Source: Parus major
Lineage: Eukaryota > Chordata > Aves > Passeriformes > Paridae
Assembly (NCBI RefSeq): GCF_001522545.3
Contig: NC_031799.1
Span: forward strand, 32,280,781-32,344,780
DNA: 64,000 nucleotides
Direction of reading: 5' to 3'
Of this stretch, positions 10,942-24,000 are shown piece by piece; the stretch's first letter is position 1, and each line of letters opens with the position of its first letter. Under the pieces are notes generated by a model. That model saw nothing but the letters and a program-made list of their open reading frames with translations, made no database searches and had not been told where the DNA came from. The position numbers and the translations under genes were made by a program.

Positions 10942-12984
10942 GTTCTAACCACATACAAACATGAAAGGTCAGGGGAAAATATGTAGTTTTGCATACTCTA
11001 AAGATGTTTCTTTAAATTTCAGGTCTCCTTAGCTGGAAGAGAAACTTCAGAATATGGAATCTGTTTTGGCAAGTTTGATTGCTTGTACATGAAGCATTAA
11101 AAAGCAACATTAGGGACCTGGCAATTCTCCTAATTTCCTCTGATAACTTAAAAATTCTCTTCTACTAAGTACTCTGGTGTTTTGTCACATAATGTTGTTT
11201 CCCATATAATTGTTTTCATTATACTTAACACCTAGGGCCGGGGCTGAGGGGATTAAGTATTGAGTTGAGATAGTGAAGAGAGTATCACCATGCTTAAACT
11301 AACCGTAACCCTAAGGGTGTATGAAAACAGTTTCATATGAAAGCAATTTTTTTTCTTTCAGTTGACATTAATAGTATTTGAATAAACTCTTATTCTCAGG
11401 TAAGTTTTACCACTCTCATTCATTGTAAATGTAAATTTTAAAGATGCGGAATGCTATATTTTGTACTGGTTTTAATCCCTGCTTTTATATCAGTACACTA
11501 GAGAGTCTTAACTTTGACTCACAGATTTTGAATGGATGTTTTGGTCTCTCTGTCCATCCCCATAGGAATTACAAGGCAGAGACAGCCCTGTTATTAAAAT
11601 AAATAAGCAAGTATACATAACTGTCAGAAATAAGGAATGATGATTTTTATAAAAGGCTAGTAAATGAATATAGTACGTTCCTATTTGCTGTTGAAGTATA
11701 TCTAGTGGGCTTGTTTAATTTTGGTTTGTTTATCATATGCAATGGAACCAGCTATGTGCATAAACAGTGAAACTAGTAAGACTTACCTATGGGATAAGGA
11801 GCTTGACAAAGTATAGTGCAGCTATTTCAAGATCCACCATGAGTGCTGAATGATATATACTGAAACTCTGAGCTGAGGACATGTAGCTCCAGTGTACTGA
11901 CACTTACCAAGTAGATATACCAAACAATATATTTGATCTACTAAATACATTGTACTTAGCTTGTATTGTGTCAACAAAATACTTTATTTGTTTTTTAAAA
12001 GTGATTTTCCTTTCAAATCTGGGCCATTACCTCCTTTGTAGGATAATTGGAGCATGTATTAGACTAGAAGCCCATCCACAGAGGCAGTGGCAGATGTCCT
12101 GGCTACACAGCTGTCAGCTGACAATGCATGGGCTCAGCTAAGTTTCTGCTCAGCCTTTGCCTTAGTTGGCCTTTATTACATACAGGATTTTAAACCAGTA
12201 ACATACTGGTCAGAAAAAACAATAACAAGAATTAGAATGATGTTTTCAGTAAATTTAAACTTTAAATACCCCTATTTTAACACCACACTGATACAAGTAA
12301 CCTAAAATTGCAAGAAAAAGCCTAAACTCTATAAATGTTTGTTGTATTTGCTTGATTTCAATAACTGAGTAGTTAAAACTACATGAGTGGGTGTTGTGCT
12401 TTTAATTCACAAGTCTGGATTAAGATGGGGGGAGGCGTAGGGTGTGGAGGGGGAAACCTGAGGCCTTAATGCTTTGGAGTTTGTTCCAGCTGTGTTTTGA
12501 AAAGATGTTGGGAGTTCCCAAATAAAAAGGAGTTTTTTTATTGTTCACTAATACCTCTTTTGCTAGAAAGGGAAACAGGGTTGGTTTCCCAAACTTGTCT
12601 GTCATCCTCGTAGAATGTGGGGAGTGGAGGCTTGAGGAACACAAAATGAAATTTCATCATGTAACCAGGGACTCATTGTTAACACTGTCAAACATATGGC
12701 ACAGCTGTGAAATTTTTGTGCCAGGCCTGGTGAGCTAGTGGGAAAGCTTACAAAGCCAAGCAAGCTGATGGTGTTGTTAGTAGGAAGAAGCAAATGATAA
12801 AACAATTTTATTTAAATGCTTAGAAAAATAGTCCTGTGATTTATTTTCTAAGCCACCAGATGTACTGTACTATACTGTACTACATAATTGAGACAGCATT
12901 CTGTGATGTAATAAAGACATAAAATGCATGTGGGTGTGCAGGGTGAGAAAGGAGCAGTGGAATTGAGGGCAAGTTGAATAAACT
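10942..12984. other. Unique stretch with a splice-bracketed non-coding segment
   Basis: No coding exon is supported. At 11362-11399, 38 bases are bracketed by an excellent acceptor (eight T, then CTTTCAG) and a perfect CAG/GTAAGT donor, but all three frames contain stops; this is described in the findings. The rest is AT-rich and shows no recognised repeat. Confidence 0.35.
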
Positions 12985-13566
12985 GTGGGAGATTTGGATT
13001 TGGCTTTTTTTTCTTTCATTGCAGAGTGTAAAATACTAGTGTGCCCCATAACCAAAAGGCTCTTAAAAATAACAGTGGGCTCAGAAGGGTTGATTTTTGC
13101 TCCAGATCAAATCCCTGGCAAGCCATTTCCTGTGTATGTAAAGATGGTTCGGATTTTGTCGTTGTTGTCAGCGCTAGGAAGGTTAATGACCAAGGGATTG
13201 GGTGTGGAGTGGGGAGAGGTTCGAGCTACTTTGCCAGACTTCAGATCATTAGCAGGAAGCAGCCAGGAGGAAACGTGCTGTTTCTGGAGCCCTGTGCTCC
13301 TAGAGCAACGAGAAACATGCAGGGGTCTGGGTAGCAAAAACTGCCATGCTGCATACAAAATTTGTATTTTGCTCCGATGGTTTCCTAATCCACAAAGTTT
13401 CTATATTGCCTCCCAGCCAGAATTTGAGAATTGTTTTAAGACATATGAAAAATTAAAATCATTTTCAATTATATTTGTAAGTGAAAATATCAAAGCATAT
13501 CAGAATTTTTGTTTCTTTCCCATTACTTTGATTTTGTCTGTGTGCACGTGTGTGTTTAACATGTGA
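12985..13566 (+). other. Long unexplained open frame, coding status doubtful
   Basis: This frame runs about 193 codons, the second longest in the window and long for DNA this AT-rich. A splice-acceptor-like run (GGCTTTTTTTTCTTTCATTGCAG) ends at 13023 inside it, and a GTAAAG donor-like site follows at 13138. The peptide between them includes CPITKRLLKITVGSEG and FAPDQIPGKPFPVYVK. The downstream half is hydrophobic and irregular (many Phe, Cys, Ile) and does not look like a folded protein. There is no recognised domain. It may be an exon of about 115 bases inside a chance frame, or entirely chance. The block 13080-13350 is also richer in G+C and CpG than its surroundings. Confidence 0.18.
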
Positions 13567-13908
13567 CAAAAGGTAATACTAAAATTCCATTTTTCCAATC
13601 AGGACTAACAACAGTGAAAACCATTATAAAATATGTAGAACAAATTGGTATTGGCATTTTCTGATGTTTTCAAATTCAAATTTCTCTTAAGTTTTATTTT
13701 CACTAGGTTTAACTTAGTCATTGTCATATGTGATTCTCTTTTTAACTTTGCAGGATAAAGTACATACCATGAAAGCAGTGGACTTATGTTACTGGCTGAT
13801 GGACTAGTAACTTTGTTCTATTAATACCACAAAAGAGTTTTGTAAAAGGAAGTCTTAACAGGGTTTTCTCAAAAAGACATTTTCAGAAGACGTGTTGTTT
13901 TATTTACT
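13567..13908. other. Unique AT-rich stretch
   Basis: An acceptor-like TTTTTAACTTTGCAG ends at 13753 and is followed by 17 open codons and a stop, with no donor. I see nothing else. Confidence 0.35.
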
Positions 13909-14080
13909 CTCATGGAAACCAAGAATAGTTTGGGAACCTTATGGATCATCTCGTTCCAGCCCCTCTTCCAGGAGCCGGGACACCTTCCATTAGACCAGTT
14001 TTCTCAGAGCCCCATCTAGCCCTGAACAGTTCCAGGGATACCCACCTTCTCTGGGCATCCTGTTCTAATCTCCGGGAGAT
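13909..14080 (-). mobile_element. CR1 LINE, very short 3' end copy
   Basis: On the plus strand the order is 'ctcatgga', 'tttgggaaccttatggatcatctcgttccagcccc', 'gggacaccttcca', 'tagaccagttttctcagagcccc', 'gaacagttccagggat' and 'ctgggcatcctgttc', the antisense of a CR1 3' end. Only about 170 bases remain before similarity is lost at the junction with an A-rich stretch. The insertion is in the minus orientation and lies just upstream of the CpG-rich block. Confidence 0.9.
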
Positions 14081-14179
14081 GAAAGATGAGGAGAGAAAAA
14101 AAAAACTGAACAAAACAGCAAACATAACTACCACCTCTTCCAATAGTGTTCAGCTGACAGAATTTCCAAGAGGAGGTAG

Positions 14180-14480
14180 GCTCAGGACGCGTGCTTGCCG
14201 CAGGCTTTGGTTTAAATACCCTTTGGCCTTGCTGGGCCCTTCCCCCGGCTGGGACTCACGGTCACTCGGCCACTGCCCGGCCAGGCTGGGGCTGCAGGGC
14301 CGGGTGTGGAGCGCGGCCTCCGGCGTGCCAGGGCCTGGCGGCCGCGGCGGGGCTGGGACACGGGCCCGGGGCTGGGCCGTGCGGGCAGGGCCTCGCCTCA
14401 GCAGGGCAAGGCCCGGCCTGCCCGGCCCTCACACACACCAAGAGTTTCCAGCCAGCAATCCTCGCGGTCTCTCACGTTCA
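14180..14480. promoter_or_regulatory. Small isolated CpG island
   Basis: About 300 bases are strongly G+C-rich with roughly 26 CpG dinucleotides counted by eye, while the flanking kilobases are AT-rich and nearly CpG-free. The densest part is 14300-14440, including runs such as CGGCCGCGGCGGGGC. TTTAAATACC lies at its left end (about 14211) and AATAAA at 14497 just past its right end. Unmethylated islands of this type commonly mark promoters, but no first exon with a good donor is evident. Alternatives are the G+C-rich part of an unrecognised LTR (TATA-like and polyA signals bracket it) or a CpG-rich insertion. The reading frames through it are probably compositional. Confidence 0.55.
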
Positions 14481-15660
14481 AATACTGACAATTTTACAAT
14501 AAAAGCCCATTCTACCCACTTATGCTTTTATCTTTTAATCTTTCTATTTAAATAAGTAAACATTTGAGCATATTTTCCAGTGTTTCATTCGTGCTTATTA
14601 AAACTAGTCATCAGGTAGTTCCTTTATTTTTTGCTGGTTTTGTTGTTGACTAAATGCTTTTCATTCATTTTTCAAGTTCTATTAGCTACAACACCTACAA
14701 ATTACTAAGCCCACCATTGTTAGCAGTGTTTTATTTTCCAAAGTATGTTTCAGGTATTAGTTTTCTGTACAAAAAATCACAATCCTTGCCAGTAATTTCA
14801 TCTCCAATAATAAGACTGAGATATTTGCCTGTATCCAGCTGAGACTGTAATTGTGATTGGCAGACTTATTCTACAATCTCATTAGAATCTTCTTTTTTAG
14901 TAATTATTTCACAAAATAATTTTTCACACAGATAATTTTTAAATACATAAAACCGTACCTGACAGTTTTATTTTCACTCTTCTTGAACAATTCTTTCCTC
15001 ATATAACCTGAATTCAAAAGTTTTTTGGGTTTTGTTTTACAATTATATTTACATCTTATGCATGTCACTGTAGTCTGTTCAGCATCTTTGTGAGTCTTCT
15101 GACATAATTCTACAAAAGTATTACTTATGTCTTATCAACTTCATTAATCTTTTTAGCCAGGTTTGCGCCTTTTTCACCATCTGTACTTCCTACTTTATTT
15201 TTGCTTTCCACTTATTAATGTTTTCTGTGATTTCTCCAACTTTTCAGTGGAATTTTAAAGTCTATTTCTGTATTGTATTTTACCTCACTTTCTATCTTCT
15301 GTGATTCAGAGTTATGGAAACAAACCTTTCTTCTCTTTATATTTAATGCTTTTCAATTTCCTCCTTGGCCTGAACAAAGAAAGATTTTGTTTTACATTTT
15401 TGGCCTACATACATGAAGAGGCCTGTTTCCATTTCTTCGTTTTGACAGATAAAGGTGGTCAACAGCAGCAGTTCTTTATATATGTCATTATGCAATTCAG
15501 TTCTACTAATAAGCAAAATAATTGGATTACTAGTCACCTGAATGTCTACTTGCGTAAAACTTCTTACTAAACATGACAGATCTATAATTTATGTGAAAAT
15601 ATGCTTTTAAAAGAATGGCTTATGATGGAAATTGACAATCTTCCATCAGTTACCTAGTTA
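14481..15660. other. Unique AT-rich stretch
   Basis: I see no gene, recognised repeat or RNA gene. Open frames such as the one at 15301-15570 lack splice sites and have chance-like composition. Confidence 0.4.
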
Positions 15661-15722
15661 TTAGGCATTTGGAGTAGATGATCATTGTTGATCCCTTCCA
15701 GCTGAACTATTCTGTTCTGTTT
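15661..15722 (+). mobile_element. CR1 LINE, terminal 3' stub
   Basis: About 60 bases read in sense as the last part of a CR1 3' UTR: 'ggcatttggagtagatgatc' (consensus ggttggactagatgatc), 'gatcccttccagctgaactattctg' and a T-rich end. It is one of the shortest kinds of CR1 insertion, with severe 5' truncation. The plus-strand orientation follows from the order of the blocks. Confidence 0.8.
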
Positions 15723-18700
15723 TTTTCTTATTGTTTTACCAATTTAAAAGTCAGACCTTTTATGTTGCATTTGAAATACATATGTTTGTGAAATATGTTT
15801 CATGTCTCTGTTCTGCAGAAGTTTCCCTCTTGTATTGCTTCTGATTGTGGCTGCATACATCAATTATCTTTATCTTCAGCTAGTGCCTAGCTATTGCACA
15901 GACAATCATAGGTAGAAAGTTTGTTTAATAAAAAGCTTGTGGCATAGGATAGCAGTCTTGCTAATTCCTTCTGACAGGATGATCAGTTACTGTCCAAATC
16001 ATGATCTTAAGATTCCTTGTTGTCTTCAGCAGGATGAGGTGAAACTCTTTGAACCACTTTTTACGCTTGGATGGTCCTATGTTACCACTTTCACAGGCAT
16101 AGTCCTTCATTATTGGTTGGCTTGGATTACAGAGAAACTAGCTTCTAAACATATTAACCATGTACAAAGGACTGTTGTACATGACCCTGTCTGCATTTGC
16201 AGCGTTCCTACTGACTATCTATGACTGTTGTATTTCTACACTTTTTATTCAGCTTTGCAACAGAATCTTTTAGGGGATATCTGAAGGAAGGTTGGGATTC
16301 CTCCACCCAGGATGCTAAATACCATATTGAAACATACAAACTGGTACATGCACTTTTACTATTTCCACGAAGCATCTTCAAGACGATCCAAAATTTCCAC
16401 ATGGAACACTTCTGGATGAAGTAGTCAGACATTTTGCTCTGAAAATGGCTAGAATTCAGTAAGTCCCCTCTGTTGTAGTAAACTCACTGTTCCAAATCAA
16501 TCAATTTTCCCACCGATGCAGATGGCAGCCTGGGGAGATAAAGGATTATGCAGAGATTTCATGACTGAAGTTCATTGGGCACACACACAGGTACATCCCT
16601 GATATGGCTAGACCATATTTATACCTAGAGGACAAATATGAGATACTTTTATTTTTGTTCTTGAAAATTTGTTTGGTTTGATTCTCACTAGAATGTTTAG
16701 TGAAAATGAATGAAAGTGAATGTCTGTGAAAATGAGAGACAAAGGGTACACATTGAAATGAGAAATCCACTAGCTTTCCTATGAAATGAAAGGATCTAAT
16801 CAACAGTTTCCTGACATTCTCTTTTCATTCTTTTCCACTTCTTTGTATTACCTTGTTTTTCTGAATTATGAGCCCTTTCTTTTGAAGTACTGATATTACC
16901 TGCTTTTGCACGCTTTATGCTTCATTTTACAGTGTATCACTGCTCAGAAGGTGAATTGGTACCTGGGAAGCTGGAGACTTTGAACAGCATTTTCAAATAT
17001 TTACCTTATTTTAGCATTTATATTCCTTCAGTCTCCACCTGCATGTCTTAATACTTCGTGATTACTTTGTTTAATGGCTCTTGCCTCATTGAGACTGGAT
17101 GTTGGCCATACCAGTGACCCACTGGTTCTCTCTAATCTCCTTCTATCCTGTGTCTTTCTTTGGGAAAGGTGGAAGTAACAGCAACAGAATGCTTTCAAGC
17201 ATGTGGCTAATCTTCTTCCGAGTAAAGGCTGTAGATTGCACAGCTGCAATTCTTTAGTGGAAGCAGATGAACCGTGACCTACTGCTGACAGCCACTTTGG
17301 GTTACATCATCCCACTAAGTCACCACCCACTGCTGTAGACAGCCAGCCTGAGGGACACAGCAAGCAGGCTGCCTTTCATTGACACTTCATGAATTAACAG
17401 CTAGGGGCTGGTCAGGAGGAGGACAGTTGGCATCTCTTCCTCCTCAGAGACCCAGTGTTTGAGATCCCTGTGGCAGAAATTCAGGGAAAATAAGATGGAT
17501 TACAAAAGGCCTCTCTTTTCTGTTTTGAAATATGTTGTCCTTTTGGCAGTGATTTTTTGTTTGTTTGTTTGTTTATTTGTTTTGGGTTTTTCTTTTTCTG
17601 CTACTAGGCTAGTATATTACCTAAAGAGATACATTTTTCATGGAGAATATTTGAGGGAAAGTGTTGAAGATGAATTCCTGTTCTTCTCACATGACATCCT
17701 CTTGATTCTCATTAAAAGATGACTGCATGTCTCTGTTTTTTATCATCCATGTTTTACACTTCAGCTCTTAAGAGGAGTGATGTGCACTGTAGTGAGCAAA
17801 TGCTTCATCGCAGTCTTGCTGATTTGAGGTCTGCTCCTATGATGTGATCTGTCAGGCTGCCCTCAGAATGTGGTTTTCTTTTCTCATTAGAAAATTGAAT
17901 AATGGATCAAACAAGAAGCAGCTAAACCGTGGCATCCTCTTCACTGTCACACCAGCAAACCCTACTTGTTAATTCTCTGCAAATAAAATAGTACTCAGTA
18001 CAGTGAGGCAAACACTCTTGAAAAGTCCAGCCAGTTCTGGGTGGCATTGGTCCTCAATCACAGTTAATCTGATATCAGGACCTCCTAATCCAGAAGCAAA
18101 GAAATACTCCAGGGCAAAAGATTTTTCAACCTGCAGCAGAGGCTCTCAAATTTTTTCAGCATCAATGCACAACCTAGAGTGAAGGGTAAAAAAGGGGCAT
18201 TGGACAGGCAGGATAATTGCATATAATTGGTAGCCTGATCCTAGTTACTTGGTATTGCATTAATTACTTTATACAGATGATTTTTCATGTCAGTAAAACT
18301 GTACTTAATATTTTAATCCAACTTTTCAATATTCTATTCCACAGCAGTGTTATGGCTGTGAAAAGAAAAGAGAGATTTTGAAAATTCAAATTGTAAGGCA
18401 TCATATCTGACATGTTCTTATTTGAAAGATGAGAACATCAATGTAATGCCTTTAAAAACGTAAGTGTTGAATAGTCTGTACTCTTTTTGTTTGTTTTTTA
18501 GTAAACAGATTTATCTACCTAGTTTACTTTTGAAAATAGCTACCAAACAGGACTTTTTCAAGTTTTTAGCTGGTAGTAATTACTTCCAGGATTTGTTTTT
18601 CTTCTTGTTTTGGTAGAATTATATTTGCAAATTAATTTGGAAAAGGAAATATATGGATCAGTAAAGTTCTTTTTCCAAAATTCAAATCTGCTATAAGTGA

Positions 18701-20967
18701 AGCAAAAGGTGAAATAGGATAGCATGAAATAAAATAAGTGACTTTAGTTAACATTGGCTTCAGTTTCTGTGCAGTTTTCTCTATGTCTATTAGACAGGAA
18801 CTAACTAAAGAAACCTGTTTCTAAAATAAAATTAAAATAGTCCTGAAGATGCAGCGTCTATCTGAATTTTGTCTAGGGAGTTAATGTTACAAAGAGCTTC
18901 CTGGTCCTCATTCAATAAATCAAGGCTGGGCATTTTTATTTGGGTAAGGAGAAAGTCGTGGAAGATAAGGATTCTACATTTAGGGTACCTAATTCCCTTA
19001 GGGATTTAGAATATGCACAAGAATCTGCAAAATTAAGGAGGAATTGCTTGAAAATTTTATGTATGACTGCTAGTATTTCCTGCTCTTTCTTGATCTGGGA
19101 TGACTGTAATAGCAGTTGGTCTGTCTTAATGGAGTTTTAGCACCTTCCTCTCCTGGGACAAATTAAATGGATGGGAAAAACAAGAAACCTAATATTTGAG
19201 CAACTTCAAAACCATTTGTGGTTTTGGTTTTAGAAATATGAAGCTTTTTGTAGGTGGAGTCATACGTTTATTTTTCTGAAGCAATTTACAAGCCCATAAA
19301 AAGTGCATCAAACCAATGACCATTAGTTACTCCTTTCTTAGCCACATATAGCTTTATTTAGATTATGTAAGTGGTAATGTAATACATATAAAAATTATTT
19401 GATTAAAACTGAAGTGGTCCATTTTCTTGAAAACTAAACTTTGAATAGTTGAACAACCTTTAAAAGTTTTCCTGCTTCACATGAGTAAATATAGCAGCTC
19501 TGGAACTGGTTCACTGTCAGGCAGGAGAGAAGTAGGGAAATCCGTTTAATGGAACAGTGCAACTGGGAACTGAGTTCTTATTGGAAAACACCTGTTTCTT
19601 GCATTATTTCAATAATATGAATATACTCAAGTGATCACATTTCCCATTTTGTAAAATTAAAGTTGTAGTGAGGGAGCCCTCTCTAGTCCTGCTAAATCCT
19701 GGAAGAACACTCACAGATGTCTGAGATTGTGTAATAGCTGAGAAAGTACAAACTGTAGAGAGGACTTACAATTGCCTGAGATGAATCAAGTGATGATTTT
19801 CCTGCTTCGTGATGTCCTTTAAATTCTTGCTGTAGTTTGGATAAAAAATACTTCATAGAAATACATTTTAGGGATTACAAGGAGGTACCATTAATATTCC
19901 TGTGCTGGATAAGATGTCTGAAGTGTGCCAGATATTTTTTTGTAATTATCCTTAAATAATCCTTTTCCAATCCTTGCCAAAATATTTTCTAAGTTTAGTT
20001 CTTAAAATAAAGTAGTACATAATAAACTTGTGACTATTCATATCTGATTAAAACTGTTACCTGAAGAAGAAAAATCTGGAGCAATGCAATTTCAAGGCCT
20101 CATGTCTAGTGAAAGGAGAGTGTTTTGCTCTTTTTTTCTCAAATAAGTGAGACTTGCATGCTGAGGTACATTTATCAGAAGGGTATGTGCCCCAGAGTAG
20201 ATAGACTCAAGAGGAATTTCCAGGACCATTTTGTCCCATCAGGAATGTTGTGCAACAGTCTAATTTTCTTTTTTTATTCTTTTTTTTTATTTTTTTTTTG
20301 TACCACCAGTAATACATTGAAAAACTGCTTCAGAATAACCCCACCTGATATTAAATATAGCTTCATATGTCAAGACAAGACTTATATTTTAAATTACTTG
20401 ATTTTCTATTGGAACGAAATTAGTTTCTATCTTTAATACAACATATATTCGAATGAGACAGAAGCATAGATCAATAGGTTATATATTTTGTTGGACAAAA
20501 TATGACAAATTTGCGAAGGAAAAAATGTCCCTATATCTAACGTGTGTAATGGAAGAAAAAAATGCATAGAAATAACGTAGGAGGTGGCACTTGGAATCCA
20601 GTGTGCATGTTAGTTTCAATATCCTGTCTGGATTTTCTGCATGGCCTGATGTATTTATGTACTAAATAGATGACTTACTGTGACCACTCTTCTACCTAAA
20701 ATTATATTGTAGAAGTTTTAGTGTGAAAGCCAAACTTGTCATAATTTGACATTCTAATTATAACAGCAAAGTAAGCTTTCTTTTATAATAGTTATAAATG
20801 AAGAATAATACTCAGTAAACAACTTCTTCATCTGTGATTCAGAGAATTATTTAAACACATGGGCTGTCTGGTGTAGTACTGCTCTATCTCTAGTCCCACT
20901 CTGTCTTGTCTGACTCACCAATGACTCAAATACGAAAGAAATTTTTGTGATCACTAGCCCTGGTTTT
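15723..20967. other. Long unique AT-rich stretch
   Basis: No exon with paired splice sites and an open frame is convincing. A TTTG simple repeat occurs at about 17555-17582. The zone at 17250-17460 is richer in G+C but shows no known repeat. The open frame at 18940-19140 begins with a charged, protein-like segment but has no acceptor, and its second half is not protein-like. Nothing else is recognised. Confidence 0.35.
17555..17582 (+). repeat. (TTTG)n microsatellite
   Basis: About six imperfect TTTG units, one changed to TTTA, run into TTTTGGG. This is an ordinary simple repeat. Confidence 0.85.
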
Positions 20968-21004
20968 ACACAAATGGCAATTTGTGTAAATTGCCACAAT
21001 TTAC
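20968..21004. repeat. Cluster of three overlapping perfect hairpins
   Basis: Three different perfect inverted repeats share 37 bases. ACACAAA (20968-20974) pairs with TTTGTGT (20981-20987). TGGCAATTT (20975-20983) pairs with AAATTGCCA (20988-20996). GTAAATTG (20986-20993) pairs with CAATTTAC (20997-21004). The stems overlap, so only one or two can form at a time. There is no gene nearby to suggest regulation. Confidence 0.85.
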
Positions 21005-24000
21005 TTCAGAGACAATTACTTCATTTTCTACAAACTTTTTAATAATATTTTAGAAACTGTCATTGCTTGGCCAGTTTTTGGTCAGTAAATGATTTGTTCA
21101 ATCTGTTTTGTTGTTTGCTTGCAGGTCATCCAAAAACACATCTTTTCAGAGTGTCATCCAGCTTTTTTGTTGTTCCAAGTGTAACCATAGTCTCATGCTC
21201 AGTGATTTTGTCCTTGAATGTACTAATTTATTAAGGCATTGAGGAATAAGACTTAATTCAAGAATTTACCAATACGTATTTAGAGTTTGTTAAAGATTGT
21301 TAGCAGCTGGTTAAAAATTAGTTGAAGTTACTTGGAAAAAGCAAACAAAGGCTCATATATGGCCAATCTAATAATCTTCTTAATTAAAAAAAAAATAAAT
21401 AAAGCAACATTGTGAATGCTAATACAGTTAGAACAAACACGATTTTAAGGATACAAATTCAAATTGGAAAAAAAATACTTTAGGGAATATATTTTAATAT
21501 AATATATATATATATAATATATATATATGTTGCCTTTTTCCTTTCCAAATCTATTAATTGTAACAATAACAATATCCTGTAATAATGCTATGTTTGCTTA
21601 CTCCTACTGCCTTCCTGTTCCTCTATTTCCTTATTATCTCAGTACAGGGAACATATGACGTAACTAAAGTACAGTGTTTCTGGGTACATAGATTCCTTGT
21701 GTTTGAAAGAATTCTAGAAATGTACTGGTCATTTCATAGATGCTTTTTAATTACTTCATTTGAATTATGTTTTCTGACTTTTGGTTTGTTTGGATTCTGA
21801 GACCAAAAGAAGAGTAAGCCTCTCAACTACGGTTAGAATTGTTTATCTGTGTTTTCATCCGTAATTTCAATTACCATTGTTTGAGAGTTCATTCCTCCTG
21901 CTTTCCTTGCTGCTGTGCGTTACCAGAATGCCAAGGAGATGGATGACGGTGGCATTAGACTAAGGAAGTACTGAGAGCTCTTTGGCAGCTATTATGTATT
22001 GTATCTCGATTTGCTACTCTAAGATTTGGAGTCTGTTAGCTCTTACAAATTTTTTCATAGTCATTCATAAAATCAGCTGCCTTTTTCTAGAGTGTAAATA
22101 GAAAAGCATGTAACTTCTTATCTCAGAAATTATTTACATGAAATTTAATGTCCTTCATCAAGAAGTGCCTGTGACTGCAATCATCACAGGAGGTACTCCT
22201 GTGGAGACACAGAAAATGCCCATAATTGTTTGCTCCTTAGACTTGAAGACTATGAAAAAGATGTAGAAAACTGTCTTGTGGGAGCCAGAAAACACAGTTC
22301 TGTTTCTATTCCTGAGACGTGAAACTCTAAAAATAAAGTTCAGCTCAGTGTTTACTTTGCTACTGAAGGTATCAGAGCATGTGATGCATTGTATCAACAG
22401 GCTTAAAATTTAATTTTAAACAATTTAAATTTTTGTTAGCAAAAATATTCTTACCCTGTGTCTTAAAGAACACAACTGTCTTCCAGAATCATGATGCTAT
22501 TGTGTGATTAAATCAGGTGGTGTAAAGCATGATACATTCAAAGATATTTTTGCTCTTTTTGTCATGGTAAACATGTTTCATGTGTTGAAAAAGCACCTCA
22601 TTTTCCTTTCTTTGAGTATAATGTGGCTGAGTACACTCTATTGGAGATCTGAGAGAGAGAATCTTTCCTTCTCTCCTTACAAGGGCCTGCATTCAGTCTT
22701 CTGAATAGGAAGAAATGCCATGCATTTTATACTTTTAGTTGTATCAGATATTCTACTACAAACTGGCACAGAATGTAAATATGCATCTACAAGAATCACA
22801 AATTTCATGGAGAGTATTTCTAAACTAAAATACAATTTGAAGAAAAAGATTCCTTAGAATCTATAAATCAAGTCTTTTATAAAAATGACACTCACAGTGT
22901 AAAGACATACGAAAAATCTCATGCCATGGAGCTACTTTTTCTCATAATCTTACTACTGGATGACTTAATATTTCACAGACATAAGAAAATCATGGCTTCT
23001 ACTTCAGTATTTTGCAAGCTGTCACAAAAACTTATGAATCTGGTGATGAAGTACAAACAAAACTAGTCATTATATTGATGGAAACAATGGTAGTTTGGCA
23101 ACCCAGCCAAGAAAATGCATACTCATCTTGAATAAATGGAGTATGCAGTGCTTTGTTGTGAAAAAGTCACTGAAACCTACTTAATTGAACAACAACTCAT
23201 AAAGATAGCATTACTACTGTTTTCTGCTACTGTATTAGCTATTTGAAGTAACTAGATTGCTGTAAATACTGTAAGATTTGATCAGCAGAAAATACTATGT
23301 GGGTAATAACCATTAGCAATCTGATCACTCCTGAAATTCTAGTTCCTAATAAAGCAGAGGTGGTCAGAGGCATGACTGTATGACAAGACAGTAATAAACT
23401 ATTGTTTTCATAAGTAATCCTACATGAAGATTTACTTTACTTTCCTTATTTTGAAATAATATGATTGGTTAAAAAAAATAAATATTCAGGATCTTCCACT
23501 GCAAGTAGTTGAACTACTTACTAGATGTCAGTAGGATTTGAGACAATGTCCTTGATGTTGACTAAGTGGATTTGTACAGAGGTCCTTATTCTCTAACATA
23601 AAAACATTTAACATTGAGTAGAAGAAGCCAAATGAGTATTCAATACCTTTGTTTAAAAGTGATGCTTATCAGTCCTGTGTCACAAAAGACCAAAATTCAG
23701 GTTCTGAAGAAAATGTGAAGATTATAATTGTGAAGTTTTATTTTCATAAGGAAAATATTCAATGCTTAGAACTCCCAGGAAGTTTGATGAAGTGATTCTG
23801 AAGACCTTGCCACCTTTTTCCATACCAGAAAATTCAAGGAAGCAAGGGGGATCCCATAGATGAAATAAAAAAAACCTTCAGAGCAATGGGATTCAAAGAG
23901 GAAGAAAAATAATGACTTCTTTAAATTATTTAGTCTCTGGATTAAATTAAATTATAAATTCCATTATTTTTCTGAATTCATATTTGTCATTTCTTATTTT

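Noticed and set aside
11300..11320. Telomere-like AACCGTAACCCTAA
   Set aside because: Only about two units are present and imperfect, as expected by chance.
13941..14555. 204-codon open frame, the longest in the window
   Set aside because: It starts in a CR1 fragment and runs through the CpG-rich block. Its Gly/Ala/Arg/Pro-rich peptide reflects base composition, and several other frames are open there as well.
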